From the NCBI GenBank assembly GCA_903813345.2, contig CAIIXF020000006.1, positions 38,345,348 through 38,409,347 of the forward strand: a stretch of DNA of 64,000 nt, given 5' to 3'. The stretch is from Owenia fusiformis (Eukaryota > Annelida > Polychaeta > Sabellida > Oweniidae). The position numbers were made by a program, and so were the translations under genes. How positions within the stretch are numbered: position 1 is the first letter of the stretch; every line of letters begins with the position of its first letter. The notes beneath the pieces are model-generated. The model saw only the letters and a list, made by a program, of their open reading frames with translations, was not told the origin of the DNA and did not search any database. Of the stretch, positions 54,810 through 64,000 are shown one piece after another.

Positions 54810-57800
54810 ATGGCGAAACTACTGAACACTCTTACGCTCGTTAAACCACAGTTAAACTCAAAGCTGTTTGATTTAACATTGAGAACATTTTCAAATTCAA
54901 AAGTTCTGGTATCAAAACAGCCTGCTTTGCCGGACTACAACACATCTGTGAACATTCATGAACACAAGCTGAAAAGACCCGATAAACCACCTCCGAAATG
55001 GACTGGATTGAAAGGCTTGGAAAAGAGAGCTAAGGTTTGGAAAACGCGACAGTAAAACATGTTAAATTGAACACCTCTAGTACAGTACCTCAAAAAAGTG
55101 TTTCATTTGGAAAAAATGTTTATGTTCAAATCTAGGCGGTATAACATGTATAACTTGTATAACATGTATAAAAATGTTCCACTTAGAGAGGTTGTTTTAC
55201 ATTTAACTGCTTGAATCCAAGGCTCTAAAATCTGTTGAAACCAGAGAACTTTTTGCCAGCTTTTGGCTTTTTATTACATCACATAAAACAATTAGATGGC
55301 ATAGATCATTTCTACACATTATTTTTGTGTGAATTGAATAAAAATTGTTCAAATAAGAGCAATTTTCAGTTCAGTGTTCTCCACAGAATCTTTTCTAAGG
55401 TGGGTGCAAAATTCCCATTTTCACTATTCAGGCCAAAATTGGTCAAAATATGCCAATATTTCATGATTTTTTTCATTTTTCAAGTGGGTGCAAATGGCTT
55501 TTCAGATGGGTGCAAGTCTGTTTTTAAAATCTCAGGTGGGTGCTGTGCCTACTTGCTTTAATGCTGGGGAGATCACTGGTTTTAATATATTTTGTATATT
55601 TCATAGGGGTCTCTCATACCAGACACTCTTAAAGAAATGGAGGAAAGTGAAGAGTTTAAATTGACAGCTGCCAGATTGAAAGAACTTGGTCAGAAAAAAC
55701 TAACGAGGGAGGAACGAAAACAACGTCAAAGAGCTTTAGATAATCTTGGAATCCCAAGTTTTGTAGAGTTTTGGCAAAAAGCAAAGCTTGAATTTGGAAT
55801 TGATGGTAAGTTTTGACCCATCTTTTCAGCCTATTTAGTACTGTACTCACTTTCTATTTGAGTGTTTTCATTCACTTTCTATTTAAGGGTTTACACTTAC
55901 TAAAAAGTTAATCAATACTAATTTTGTCATCTTATAGATCCCGCAACGGAGATAAGAAAACAACCAATCAACATTTTCCAGATCAACGTTGGTTTATATT
56001 GCAATCAGGCGTGTAACCATTGCCATGTGGAGTCATCCCCAAAACGCAAGGAGATGATGGACAGAAAGACGGCAGACAAATGCCTTGAGGTCCTGGCGAA
56101 TAGTCCCTCTGTACACACTCTGGATCTGACTGGTGAGTGGGAGTGAAAATGTGCAGTTGTTTATGTGAGTGGGAGTGAAAATGTGCAGTTGTTTATGTGA
56201 GTGGGAGTGAAAATGTGCAGTTGTTTATGTGAGTGGGAGTGAAATGTGCAGTTGTTTATGTGAGTGGGAGTGAAAATGTGCAGTTGTATATGTGAGTGGG
56301 AGTGAAAATGTGCAGTTGTTTATGTGAGTGGGAGTGAAATGTGCAGTTGTTTATGTGAGTAGGAGTGAAATGTGCAGTTGTTTATGTGAGTGGGAGTGAA
56401 ATGTGCAGTTGTTTATGTGAGTGGGAGTGAAATGTGCAGTTGTTTATGTGAGTGGGAGTGAAATGTGCAGTTGTTTATGTGAGTGGGAATGAAATGTGCA
56501 GTTGTTTATGTTAGTGGGAGTGAAAATGTGCAGTTGTTTATGTTAGTGGGAGTGAAAATGTGCAGTTGTTTATGTTAGTGGGAGTGAAAATGTGCAGTTG
56601 TTTATGTTACTGGGAGTGAAAATGTGCAGTTGTTTATGTGGCATAAAACTTAAGATTGGAGAGAGGACTTTTTTTACATGACTGGGGAGAAGTGCTACTC
56701 TAAATCTCTTAAAACTCTAAGAATTGAGGGCATACAATTGAGCAAACTGTGGTGTACTTAGACTTGTATTTATATTGCATTTAGGGTTTACAGATTAAAT
56801 TATACAGTAAATCCTGTTTTATTGAACACCTCTCTCTAATGAACACCAGTGTCTAGTGGACACCCTTTTCCCGCACTTACTAACTTCTGTTTAAATTATC
56901 CTCTCTTTAATGAATACTAACACACTGAACATTGGCTAGATTGATGATGTCATAGGTTGTAGATAGCAATCTGTCCAGGCAAAAATAGTCATGTTTTCTT
57001 ATTTTGAAAAAGTACAGTCTATGATTCTTTTAATCAATCTGGACAATATATAGATGTTATTTAATGGGAGGTTTTTGATTCAGGGATATCATATGAGGAT
57101 ATCATTCTGAGGGAAATACAATATATCTACCCGAGGGACCGTATGTTATTTACCTATAACACTACTAAGTATGGGATATATCATAGCTTCTTTGATGTAC
57201 AATAAGGGGCCAGGGTTTATTGGTAAGGTCTATTATGTTCTTCCTCCAATCACAGGGCTTCAAAATCCAGAATATATTCTTTCTTTTTACCCCCTGCGAT
57301 AAGCAGTTAGCATTTCCCCGATTAAGAACTCGCAATCTGATTGGCTGTCGCAACACTGATAGAAATCATGTATAAGTCATTACGCATAATAAGATCAAGT
57401 GATTCAGTTTAATCATGTGTTTCAAATTGGTTATAGCAGGGGGAAGAAGGAGGTACAGATTCTGGATACCTGCTTAGGAGGATGATTATGTTGGAATCGT
57501 GTATTGATCCTTGTAGACAGAACACTCAACTGAGCAAAAGTTTATACATATCTCCAATATGTCACCTTCAAGTGGTGACATATTGTCATAGTATCCAATT
57601 TTGTGACGGCGTTCAATGAGTGGCAGTTGATGTTCAGTGTTCAGCATCTGTAACAAATAGCAGGTGATGACATTTTGCATGTTTACTAATGCTACATATA
57701 TGAATTGCATATTTAGAGAAATCTAATTTTTTTGTTTCCATCTGTTGCAGGTGGGGCTCCAGAACTGTGTGATCAGTTCCGTCATCTAGCGAAGGGTGCT

Positions 57801-60800
57801 AGGGAGTTGGGCAAGACAGTCATCGATCGTTGCAACTTAACAGTTCTCGAGGAACCGGGTTAGTTTATTTAATCAATTATCATTACCCCCACAGCTTTGA
57901 ATGATAATTAGCTCCATTCTGATTGGTCTTGTTTCTAAAACTAAGTTCACACCAACGGCGCTTTAATGGCGCTTTAAAGCGGCGTGCATAGCCAGAGCTG
58001 TCAAGTGTCCCGCGAATGGCGGGATTATCCCGCGAATTCGATCAAAATTAGGCTAATTCACGTGTCCCGCAATGTCCCGCGAAGTCCCGCAAATGTGGCT
58101 TTCGACCTCCGCGAATTTCCGAAATTGTTGCAATCCCCTATATGGTGATTATCTTATCTTATATAAGAAGCTAAGTTTTTGCACTTTTGAGGAGTAAAGT
58201 TTACCTAATTTTAAGTACCTAGCATGCTGTTGTTTGGTATCAAAATAAAGAGGAAGGGTTCAACTTTCATTTTAATTACGACAATAATGTAGGTCACAAA
58301 TAGTTCCAACGTTGGCCTTTTTACTATCCGTGTGGCCTTCATCTCAGGACTGAGCAAATGTTAGCAAACGCGAGTTACAATAAATGGACGCTGATATCTA
58401 GAAAGGGTTTGTAGAAAAAACCGGGTACCGGGTAGTAAATCCTCCATGCTGGGTTCAAACTTGGTACCCGGTACCCGGTCAAAAAACGGGTACCCAAAAA
58501 ATGAAAAATACAAATATACGAGTATAACATAATTAGATTATCAGAAAACGTGTAAGATTTGTTTTGAATTTACAAAAATGTATGTAACATCCTTCAAAAT
58601 TGAGCTAGAAGCTTCAAATAAAAAGCATATTTTAAGGCTCTTTTCTTCCTCTATCGTCATGACCATATTTTCATTGGTTATGTTCACGTACCAACATACG
58701 AATTATTGAAAATAGAGTAAAATTGATTTGTCTTGTTATTCAAATCGTCTTACAATGTCATTGGCGTAGCCAGGAGAGGGTGTGATGGTGCGATCGCACC
58801 CCCCCCCCTTCATTACCAATGGAAATATGACAATGATGATACTGAGAGGAAGAAAAGAGGCTTAAATGCTTTTTATTTGAAGCTTCTAGCTCAATTTTGA
58901 AGGAAGTTACATTTTTGTAAATTCAAAACAAATCTTACACGTTTTCTGATAATCTAATTATGTTATACTCGTATATTCGTATTTTTCATTTTTTGGGTAC
59001 CCGTTTTTTGACCGGGTACCGGTTACCAAGTTTGAACCCAGCATGGAGGATTTACTACCCGGTACCCGGTTTTTTCTACAAACCCTTTCTAGAAAAGTAA
59101 CCTCATTCCCTATAATTTGATGTAGATTAATCGAACCCCTATATCATGGGCTTTCAATTGAAATCCCGCAAATTTAGGGCACTTTTTCTAGAAAATCTGT
59201 CCCTCTATGAAGTTTTTGCTGGTAAACCTGTTAACTGTCCCGCAATTAGGGTGTTTGTCCCTCGAATGGTCCCGCGAAATCCCGCGAATTTGATAAAAAA
59301 AATTGGCCTATAAGCGCAATCACGCAAATCCCTTAAATGTCCCGCGAAATCCCGCGAATTTAGTAGATGTCCCGCAAAATCCCGCGAATTTTGGGCACTG
59401 GGTCTAAAAAATCTGTCCCGCGAGAAAATCTTTGGGGGTTGACAGTACTGGCATAGCACAATATATAAGCTAATCTGAACACATTTGGTCAATCTCATTG
59501 ATGTTCAGTATAGACAGGTTTTACCGTATTAAATTGACAATTTCATTGTTACACAGGTCAAGAAGATTTGGGAGAATTCCTCGCTGAAAACAAAATCCAA
59601 GTGATCGCCTCTCTGCCTTGTTACACGGCGAAGAATGTCAACACACAGCGAGGAAGTGGCGTGTTTGACAAGAGTATATCTGCCCTTAGGAAGCTTAACT
59701 CACTTGGATTTGGTGTTGAGGGAAGTGACTTGCATCTTGATCTTGTGTATAACCCATTGGGTAAGGGCATACATTATTTTCGTAGACTTGCTTTCATTAA
59801 ACACATATTTTGGTTATCTGCCTCTAGTTATGCGCCATTCGTAGGTTTGCATTAGACCCCCCACGTGGGAAGGGTCAGGAATTTGGCAGTCCCCAGGGTG
59901 AGAGTAATAGTCCCAAGAGTAAGGGTTGGAGTCATTTAAGGTATTTTCACAATTGTTGATTGACAATTATGGTACCAATGGTCCTCCTTTGTTTTATAGG
60001 TAATTACTTACCTCCTCCACAGGAGGAATTGGCCCATCAGTATAAGACTGAGATGATGGAGAACTTTGGAGTTGAGTTCAATATGTTATTTACCATGACG
60101 AACATGCCTATTAAGAGATTTGCTGACTTTCTATACAGAAGGTAGGATTTGGTACATCTTATTCTTATTCAGTCATTCTTGCAATCCAAATGTCTATCTT
60201 ATCTGAACACGTCTCAATGTGAACACTTTTTTTCTTGGTATCAACCGTATCATTGGCTTAGATGTTTATAAACCTTGAAACAGAGGGGGAGAAACACCAG
60301 GGTTCAAAGATGACATACGCTTATAATGTAAATCTGTATTGAGATGACATCGTCACTGATTGGTCAAAAGTCGACAAACAAATGACGTCATCAATGGTTC
60401 AAATAATATTATGTTCATTTCTGGCGTGTTAACCAATATCATAGCTTCTCATTTCACATCAAGATAAGGAAAGGTGTACAGAATATGCCTATGTCAATTA
60501 AAACATCCCATCGAAGTGTAATATTTGATAACTAGCCGATGAAAATTCAAACGAACGAAGGTGGTAAGCAAGAGAGGTAATTATGTCTGTCATCTTTAAA
60601 CTCTGGGGCTTTCCCTCCTCTTACCTTGAAATGTAAACACCTACTGATCCAAACACATTGGGCTGTCCCAGAGGCGATAGGATTAGTCAGGTTTTACTGG
60701 ATAACTCGAGGTTTTGAGCAAAAGTTGAGTTTCTCTTGTTTCGCTTATTATTTTAAGGAAATTTTCAATTGGTTCCATATTAATATCTCCAATTATTTTC

Positions 60801-62089
60801 ATTGATGTTTTCATTAGTTTTGCCTGTCATGAAGTGATGACATGTTGTAATAGTCTCCAACTTTCTTCAGTGGACAGCGGTCAATGTTTGCCATCTGTAA
60901 CAAATGGCAGGTGGTGGCATTTTGCATGTTGATGCCTTGTTATCATTTATTTTTGCCTGTAAATTGGAACACCTCTCTAAGCTAAGTGGAACCCCTCAAG
61001 ACCAGTTTTCAAAGTCTAGTTTCTAATTAAGATATTGTTAAATGAACACCTTCCAAGTGGATCACTATTTTCCAAGTGGATCACTATTTTCCAAGTGGAT
61101 CACTATTTTCCAAGTGGATCGCTATTTTACAAGTGGATCACTATTTTCCAACTGGATCACTATTTTCCAAGTGAATCACTATTTTCCAAGTGGATCACTC
61201 CAAGTGGATCACTATTTTCCAAGTGGATCAATCCAAGTGGATCACTATTTTCCAAGTGGATCACTATTTTCCAAGTGGATCGCTATTTTGATGTACGAAT
61301 GTTGTTCTACTTACACAGGTTTTACTGTACAGGAAAATCTGTCTTATATGAATGCTTCTGGACCGACCAAAAGTGTTCAGATTAGCAGGTGTTCACATTT
61401 CAATGTTTTATAAACATATAAGTCAATGTGAGATAACAAATTGCAGATAGAGAAAAAGTGTTCACATGGAGACTCAGTGTTCGGATTAATTAATAATAAG
61501 TGTCCGGATATACAGGTTTCACTGTACATAATTTGTTTTCCTACTTTCTACTGTAGGAATGAACTCCAGGAATATCTTGAGCTGCTAGTGCGCAACTACA
61601 ACATTGCGACAATTGATAACCTGATGTGCCGCAATCACCTTAATGTAAGCTGGACTGGAGAACTATTTGATTGCGACTTCAATCAGCAGATGAGCCTTGG
61701 AATACATAAAGGTAAATTAAGAATCGTTTAAAACTTTCTGAAAACTAAGCTATTCAGGAATATTTTTAAGGCATCATTTCAGGCATCCTCCAAAGGATAT
61801 TTTTCAAATTATGGTTGGACCTGCATTACTGTGAAATAGTTAAATTTTGTATTTTAATGATAAAGAGAAAAAATAGTTTATTGTGATCTTTCAAATGCTG
61901 TATTGTGTGAAATTTTTTAAATGAAACAACGATAAATATTTTTTAATTTCAGAGAATGATAAAAAAGGACTGTCCGTGTTTGATATCACTTCTACTAAAG
62001 ACCTTGAAGGTCTCGTTGCAAATAACGACAACCACTGCTTTGGTTGTAGTGCTGGTATGGGGTCTAGCTGACAGGGAGTGACAGTCTAA
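54810..62089 (+). CDS. arsS: ArsS-type radical SAM selenoprotein (arsenosugar biosynthesis family), eight exons
   Basis: Exons: 54810-55034, 55607-55805, 55938-56132, 57751-57858, 59557-59760, 60000-60141, 61557-61711 and 61953-62089. They join in phase to 454 residues if TGA 62069-62071 is read as selenocysteine (448 if it stops there). The start is ATG 54810 (M-A-K-L-L-N-T-L), giving a basic, Ser/Leu-rich leader like a mitochondrial presequence. Seen: radical SAM cluster C163-N-Q-A-C167-N-H-C170, the S-adenosylmethionine-contact motif T-G-G-A-P-E (206-211), and the DUF3641-type Cys-rich C-terminus (M-C-R-N-H-L-N-V-S-W-T-G, F-D-C-D-F-N, then H-C438-F-G-C441-S-A-G-M-G-S-S-U449-Q-G-V-T-V). From family knowledge, ArsS works with the methylase ArsM on the route from arsenate to arsenosugars, and some bacterial members use selenocysteine. 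The family has S-S-Cys at the TGA position. A SECIS hairpin in the 3' UTR supports recoding. The donor of exon 1 (AAG/GTTTGG) is weak. No ArsM lies nearby. Confidence 0.9.
55050..55205. mobile_element. AGTGGAACACC-family MITE in arsS intron 1
   Basis: It opens with AAAACATGTTAAATTGAACA and closes with GTTCCACTTAGAGAGGTTGT then TTTACA, inverted relatives of the family ends. The repeat ATAACATGTATAA occurs inside. Confidence 0.55.
55372..55578. mobile_element. ~205-bp MITE, CAGTGRTCTCCCCAG family, copy 3 (reverse)
   Basis: Starts CAGTGTTCTCCACAG and ends CTGGGGAGATCACTG. It is in the opposite orientation to the copies at 14068 and 21858. It ends 29 bases before arsS exon 2. Confidence 0.8.
56133..56640 (+). 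repeat. ~32-bp minisatellite starting at the arsS exon 3 donor, ~15 copies
   Basis: The intron begins GTGAGTGGGAGTGAAAATGT, and this unit (followed by GCAGTTGTTTAT) repeats about 15-16 times from the exact exon boundary (56132/56133). Most copies keep GTGAGT; a few have GTTAGT or GTTACT. Confidence 0.95.
56810..57180. other. arsS intron 3 repeats
   Basis: A partial relative of the ACAGTAAAACC family (CAGTAAATCCTGTTTTATTG at ~56807) is followed by GATATCATATGAGG-type sequence resembling the foldback element at 28.2 kb. Confidence 0.4.
57560..57700 (+). repeat. Dispersed repeat (GGCAGGTGGTGA family) in arsS intron 3
   Basis: Contains GTGACATATTGTCATAGT, AACAAATAGCAGGTGATGAC and ATTTTGCATGTTTA. 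It is related to 20255-20372 and 60835-60945. Confidence 0.6.
57993..59450. mobile_element. TIR element rich in TCCCGCGAA motifs, with nested foldback element
   Basis: Ends CAGAGCTGTCAA and TTGACAGTACTG are inverted apart from small differences. GCATAGC lies on both flanks (57986-57992 and 59451-59457). Dense GTCCCGCGAAATCCCGCGAA motifs lie inside both ends. A second element (58405-59085) sits within it. All of this lies in arsS intron 4. Confidence 0.75.
58405..59085. mobile_element. Foldback TIR element, GGGTTTGTAG family, copy 2 (681 bp)
   Basis: The same ends and inner GTGCGATCGCACC as 43289-44009. TCTAGAAA is found on both flanks, but the palindromic target makes its exact length uncertain. 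It lies inside the 57993-59450 element. Confidence 0.88.
60281..60622. mobile_element. 342-bp MITE, AGAGGGGGAGAAA family, copy 2, 9-bp target duplication
   Basis: Starts CAGAGGGGGAGAAACACCAG and ends CTTTCCCTCCTCTT. ACCTTGAAA lies at 60272-60280 and 60623-60631. The first ~85 bases nearly match 53721 onward. It lies in arsS intron 6. Confidence 0.88.
60835..60945 (+). repeat. Dispersed repeat (GGCAGGTGGTGA family) in arsS intron 6
   Basis: AACAAATGGCAGGTGGTGGC then ATTTTGCATGTTGATGCCTT matches the copy at ~20340. Confidence 0.7.
60955..61530. mobile_element. AGTGGAACACC-family element with 19-bp tandem array
   Basis: AATTGGAACACCTCTC at the left; CTACTTACACAGGTTTTACT at ~61308 closes the first element and a second ACAGG...CACTGTAC element follows to ~61530. 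Between 61050 and 61290 the unit CACTATTTTCCAAGTGGAT repeats about a dozen times. It ends 26 bases before arsS exon 7. Confidence 0.7.
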
Positions 62090-62290
62090 AATGGCACTAG
62101 AAAGGGCCCCTTAGTAACTTAACAATTACGATATTAAAGGGGCTCGTCAGTTGCTGTTGAGGGCTGTTTAACATTTGAAATGTTTGCAAAATATTGTTTT
62201 CAGTTTTACGAGAGACAAAAATAGCCCTGTATGAGGTTATTTAATGTAAAGTGATAATGGAACACTATTTTGCAAGTCGGTGGAGAATTA

Positions 62291-62388
62291 ATTGTTGTAC
62301 ATTGTGTATAATATCCAAGTGAATGATATAATGCACTGAAATCATGTAGTGCATTATTGATGTAGCTGGTAGCACAATGCACAACAAT
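62291..62388 (+). promoter_or_regulatory. SECIS element (selenocysteine insertion) in the arsS 3' UTR
   Basis: The core 5' strand ATGAT (62323-62327) faces TGAT (62358-62361), giving the non-Watson-Crick quartet U-U, G-A, A-G, U-U. Above it, 62328-62337 pairs perfectly with 62348-62357 (10 bp). The apical loop 62338-62347 starts GAAA, placing AAA 12 bases after AUGA, the usual distance. The basal stem 62291-62306 pairs with 62373-62388 at 15 of 16 positions. It lies ~220 bases after the TGA and ends at the poly(A) signal. From established knowledge, such hairpins bind SBP2 and recode UGA as Sec. Confidence 0.9.
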
Positions 62389-62391
62389 AAA
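62386..62391 (+). terminator. Poly(A) signal AATAAA of arsS
   Basis: AATAAA directly follows the base of the SECIS stem, so cleavage near 62405-62415 would keep the hairpin in the mRNA and exclude the following MITE. Confidence 0.7.
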
Positions 62392-62420
62392 TAGAAAATT
62401 GCACACCATGTGCGTTTATA

Positions 62421-62669
62421 CAGGGTGTACCAAAAAAACTTTACCCACCTAACCATGAATATCTCTTTAACCAAATAGAGTTTGATAAAAGAAAGTTTGC
62501 AGAATTAAAGTTAGTTCAATGTTCTTTAAGTTGACAGTTTCACCACCATTTGCCGGCCATTCAAATACTGTGCTCCAAATGTGCACAGCGTCTTTTGAGA
62601 CAGACTTAAATTGTGCAGACTTTCTTTTATCGAACTCTATTGGTGGGTAACGTTTTTTGATACACCCTG
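62421..62669. mobile_element. 249-bp mariner-type MITE (TA target)
   Basis: Ends CAGGGTGTACCAAAAAAACT and GTTTTTTGATACACCCTG are inverted, as are inner TTTACCCACC/GGTGGGTAA, with TA on each flank. The sequences outside both ends share GCACACC...GTGTG/CGTTT. Confidence 0.8.
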
Positions 62670-64000
62670 TAAATGCACACCGTATGTGTTTTAAAACAGG
62701 TGATTTATCATTGTCAGCACAGTCTTTCTCTTACACATTGTACATTCAAATTTTGATTTTTAAGTGAGTGTTATTTTGATGTTTTTGGTTCATATTCTCC
62801 CTTTAATTTGAGTCTGCAGTTGTACCCAATACTGGACTCGGATCTCAAAATTAACCATTTATCACTGATTTCCTATATATCCATTTTCAGTTACAATATT
62901 GAAAGAAAGATGGTGCTAATATCTGATGTGCCATTTTAATGTACTGGTATATACATGAATACAACTTTTAAAAAAAGTAATTGCCATATTGATTTTAATT
63001 TTACAATATGTATGATAATATAGATATACACACACAACATAATTTGAATATGTTATAAGATACATGGTGTTCATGACTTTTTGAACAATCTGTATATGAA
63101 TATGTGTCATAACGTTGAAAAAACTGAATGTGATAATCCATTTTTGTAATTATTTTCTGTCTGAAATTGTAAATTTATTAGACAGTATGTCATATCACCA
63201 TATTTTGAGGAAAATATACATGCATTCAACGTAAACATTGCAAAATGATGTACTAGTTCAGAAATATTGATTTCAATTTCATTTCTTGCCTAGATACAAC
63301 TATATATGAATCAAACACACAAAACTATATTTGATAATAATGTTTTAAATTGTATTATGTCCCATATATGATTATACCATAATTTATAGAAATTAAATAT
63401 AAACATTGTATTTTGTCTGCTTAATGTTTATAGATGCAATAGCGAAATGTAATAGTCCAGACTATTGATCTTTATTTTATTTTACTTTATTGAATTACGC
63501 GCACAAAACTATTTGATAATAATGTTTAAAATTACATTGTATACCATATATATTATATTGTATAGCATATATGATCTTACCATAGTTGGTACAAATGAAA
63601 TATAAAAGTTGTATTTTATTCTGCTTAATGTAAATAATACAGCTCTTATACGTAGATACAATCGCCATAGAAACATTGTATTTTTTTGTCTAGATACACA
63701 TTATTTATAATAACAACTTAGAGCAAGATGGCTTTCAGTCAAAAAATGATCTAATACAACAGTAATGTTATAAAAAACATGAACTGCATCGCTATTTGTA
63801 TATTTTGTATCTTTTAATTGTGATAATACTGTAAATGATATACTAACTCACTAATGTTGGGAAGAATATACTTATCTTATTTTACATAACATTGTCTTCA
63901 TCAGTCAAGTTGCACAAGTTGGCTCACTTTTAAGATTTTTATAGTACTTTGAAAAAGTGCTATTTTGTCATCGTTTTGTAAATTCCAGGAAAACTGCTCA
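62670..64000. other. AT-rich region after arsS
   Basis: No gene is recognised. A diverged ~165-bp duplication is seen: AAAACTATATTTGATAATAA...TCTGCTTAATGT at ~63320-63427 and a related block at ~63506-63630. Confidence 0.45.

Noticed and set aside
61035-61413. Two overlapping ORFs of ~120 residues with S-G-S-L-F-S-K-W-I-T repeats
   Set aside because: Translation of the 19-bp tandem array inside an AGTGGAACACC-family element in an arsS intron.
62069-62071. TGA taken as a plain stop of the ArsS-type protein
   Set aside because: A 448-residue product is possible, but the position matches a family Cys, the downstream codons extend the family tail and a SECIS is present. I therefore favour recoding.

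Overview
This window is animal nuclear DNA. It is AT-rich, its genes have GT-AG introns, single-copy genes sit in a dense background of small terminal-inverted-repeat (TIR) transposons, and there is a young LTR retroelement. The gene content (a cGAS-like receptor, an invertebrate-type nucleoside hydrolase, a membrane cholinesterase-like protein, a marine-type arsenosugar enzyme) suggests a marine invertebrate, perhaps a deuterostome. The species cannot be named from sequence alone.

Layout. 1-4.1 kb: an apparently intronless cGAS-like/Mab-21 nucleotidyltransferase gene (minus) between two copies of a ~207-bp direct repeat. 4.4-8.1 kb: nested non-coding TIR elements. 9.4-14.9 kb: a six-exon nucleoside hydrolase gene (minus) whose fourth intron begins with a ~32-copy 36-bp minisatellite. 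15.3-17.6 kb: a broken LINE with a short TIR element inserted in it, and a repeat-filled element beside it. 18.2-20.7 kb: a three-exon ankyrin-repeat gene (plus). 23.9-33.9 kb: a small secreted or GPI-anchored Ig-domain gene (minus) with a long first intron and tandem copies of a splice acceptor. 35.3-37.0 kb: TIR elements. 37.9-40.9 kb: a four-exon membrane-anchored carboxylesterase gene (plus). 42-44.8 kb: TIR elements. 45.1-53.2 kb: an LTR element with 2,283-bp LTRs and a gag-like ORF. 54.8-62.4 kb: an eight-exon gene (plus) for an ArsS-type radical SAM protein.

The strongest signal is at the end of the ArsS gene. Its last exon meets TGA exactly where the family has a C-terminal Cys, and the frame continues five codons to TAA. 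About 220 bases downstream is a textbook eukaryotic SECIS hairpin (AUGA/UGA core quartet, 10-bp helix, AAA apical loop, 16-position basal stem), followed at once by AATAAA. I read this as an animal selenoprotein form of ArsS.

The second theme is minisatellites that iterate splice junctions. Arrays at the nucleoside hydrolase and ArsS introns begin exactly at the 5' splice site and repeat it; the Ig gene has tandem copies of its 3' splice site plus exon start. The third theme is several unrelated non-autonomous TIR elements that share 9-bp target duplications.

The genes do not form an evident pathway. They look like ordinary neighbours on a eukaryotic chromosome. Exon structures were assembled by hand from splice signals and reading phase and have no transcript support.
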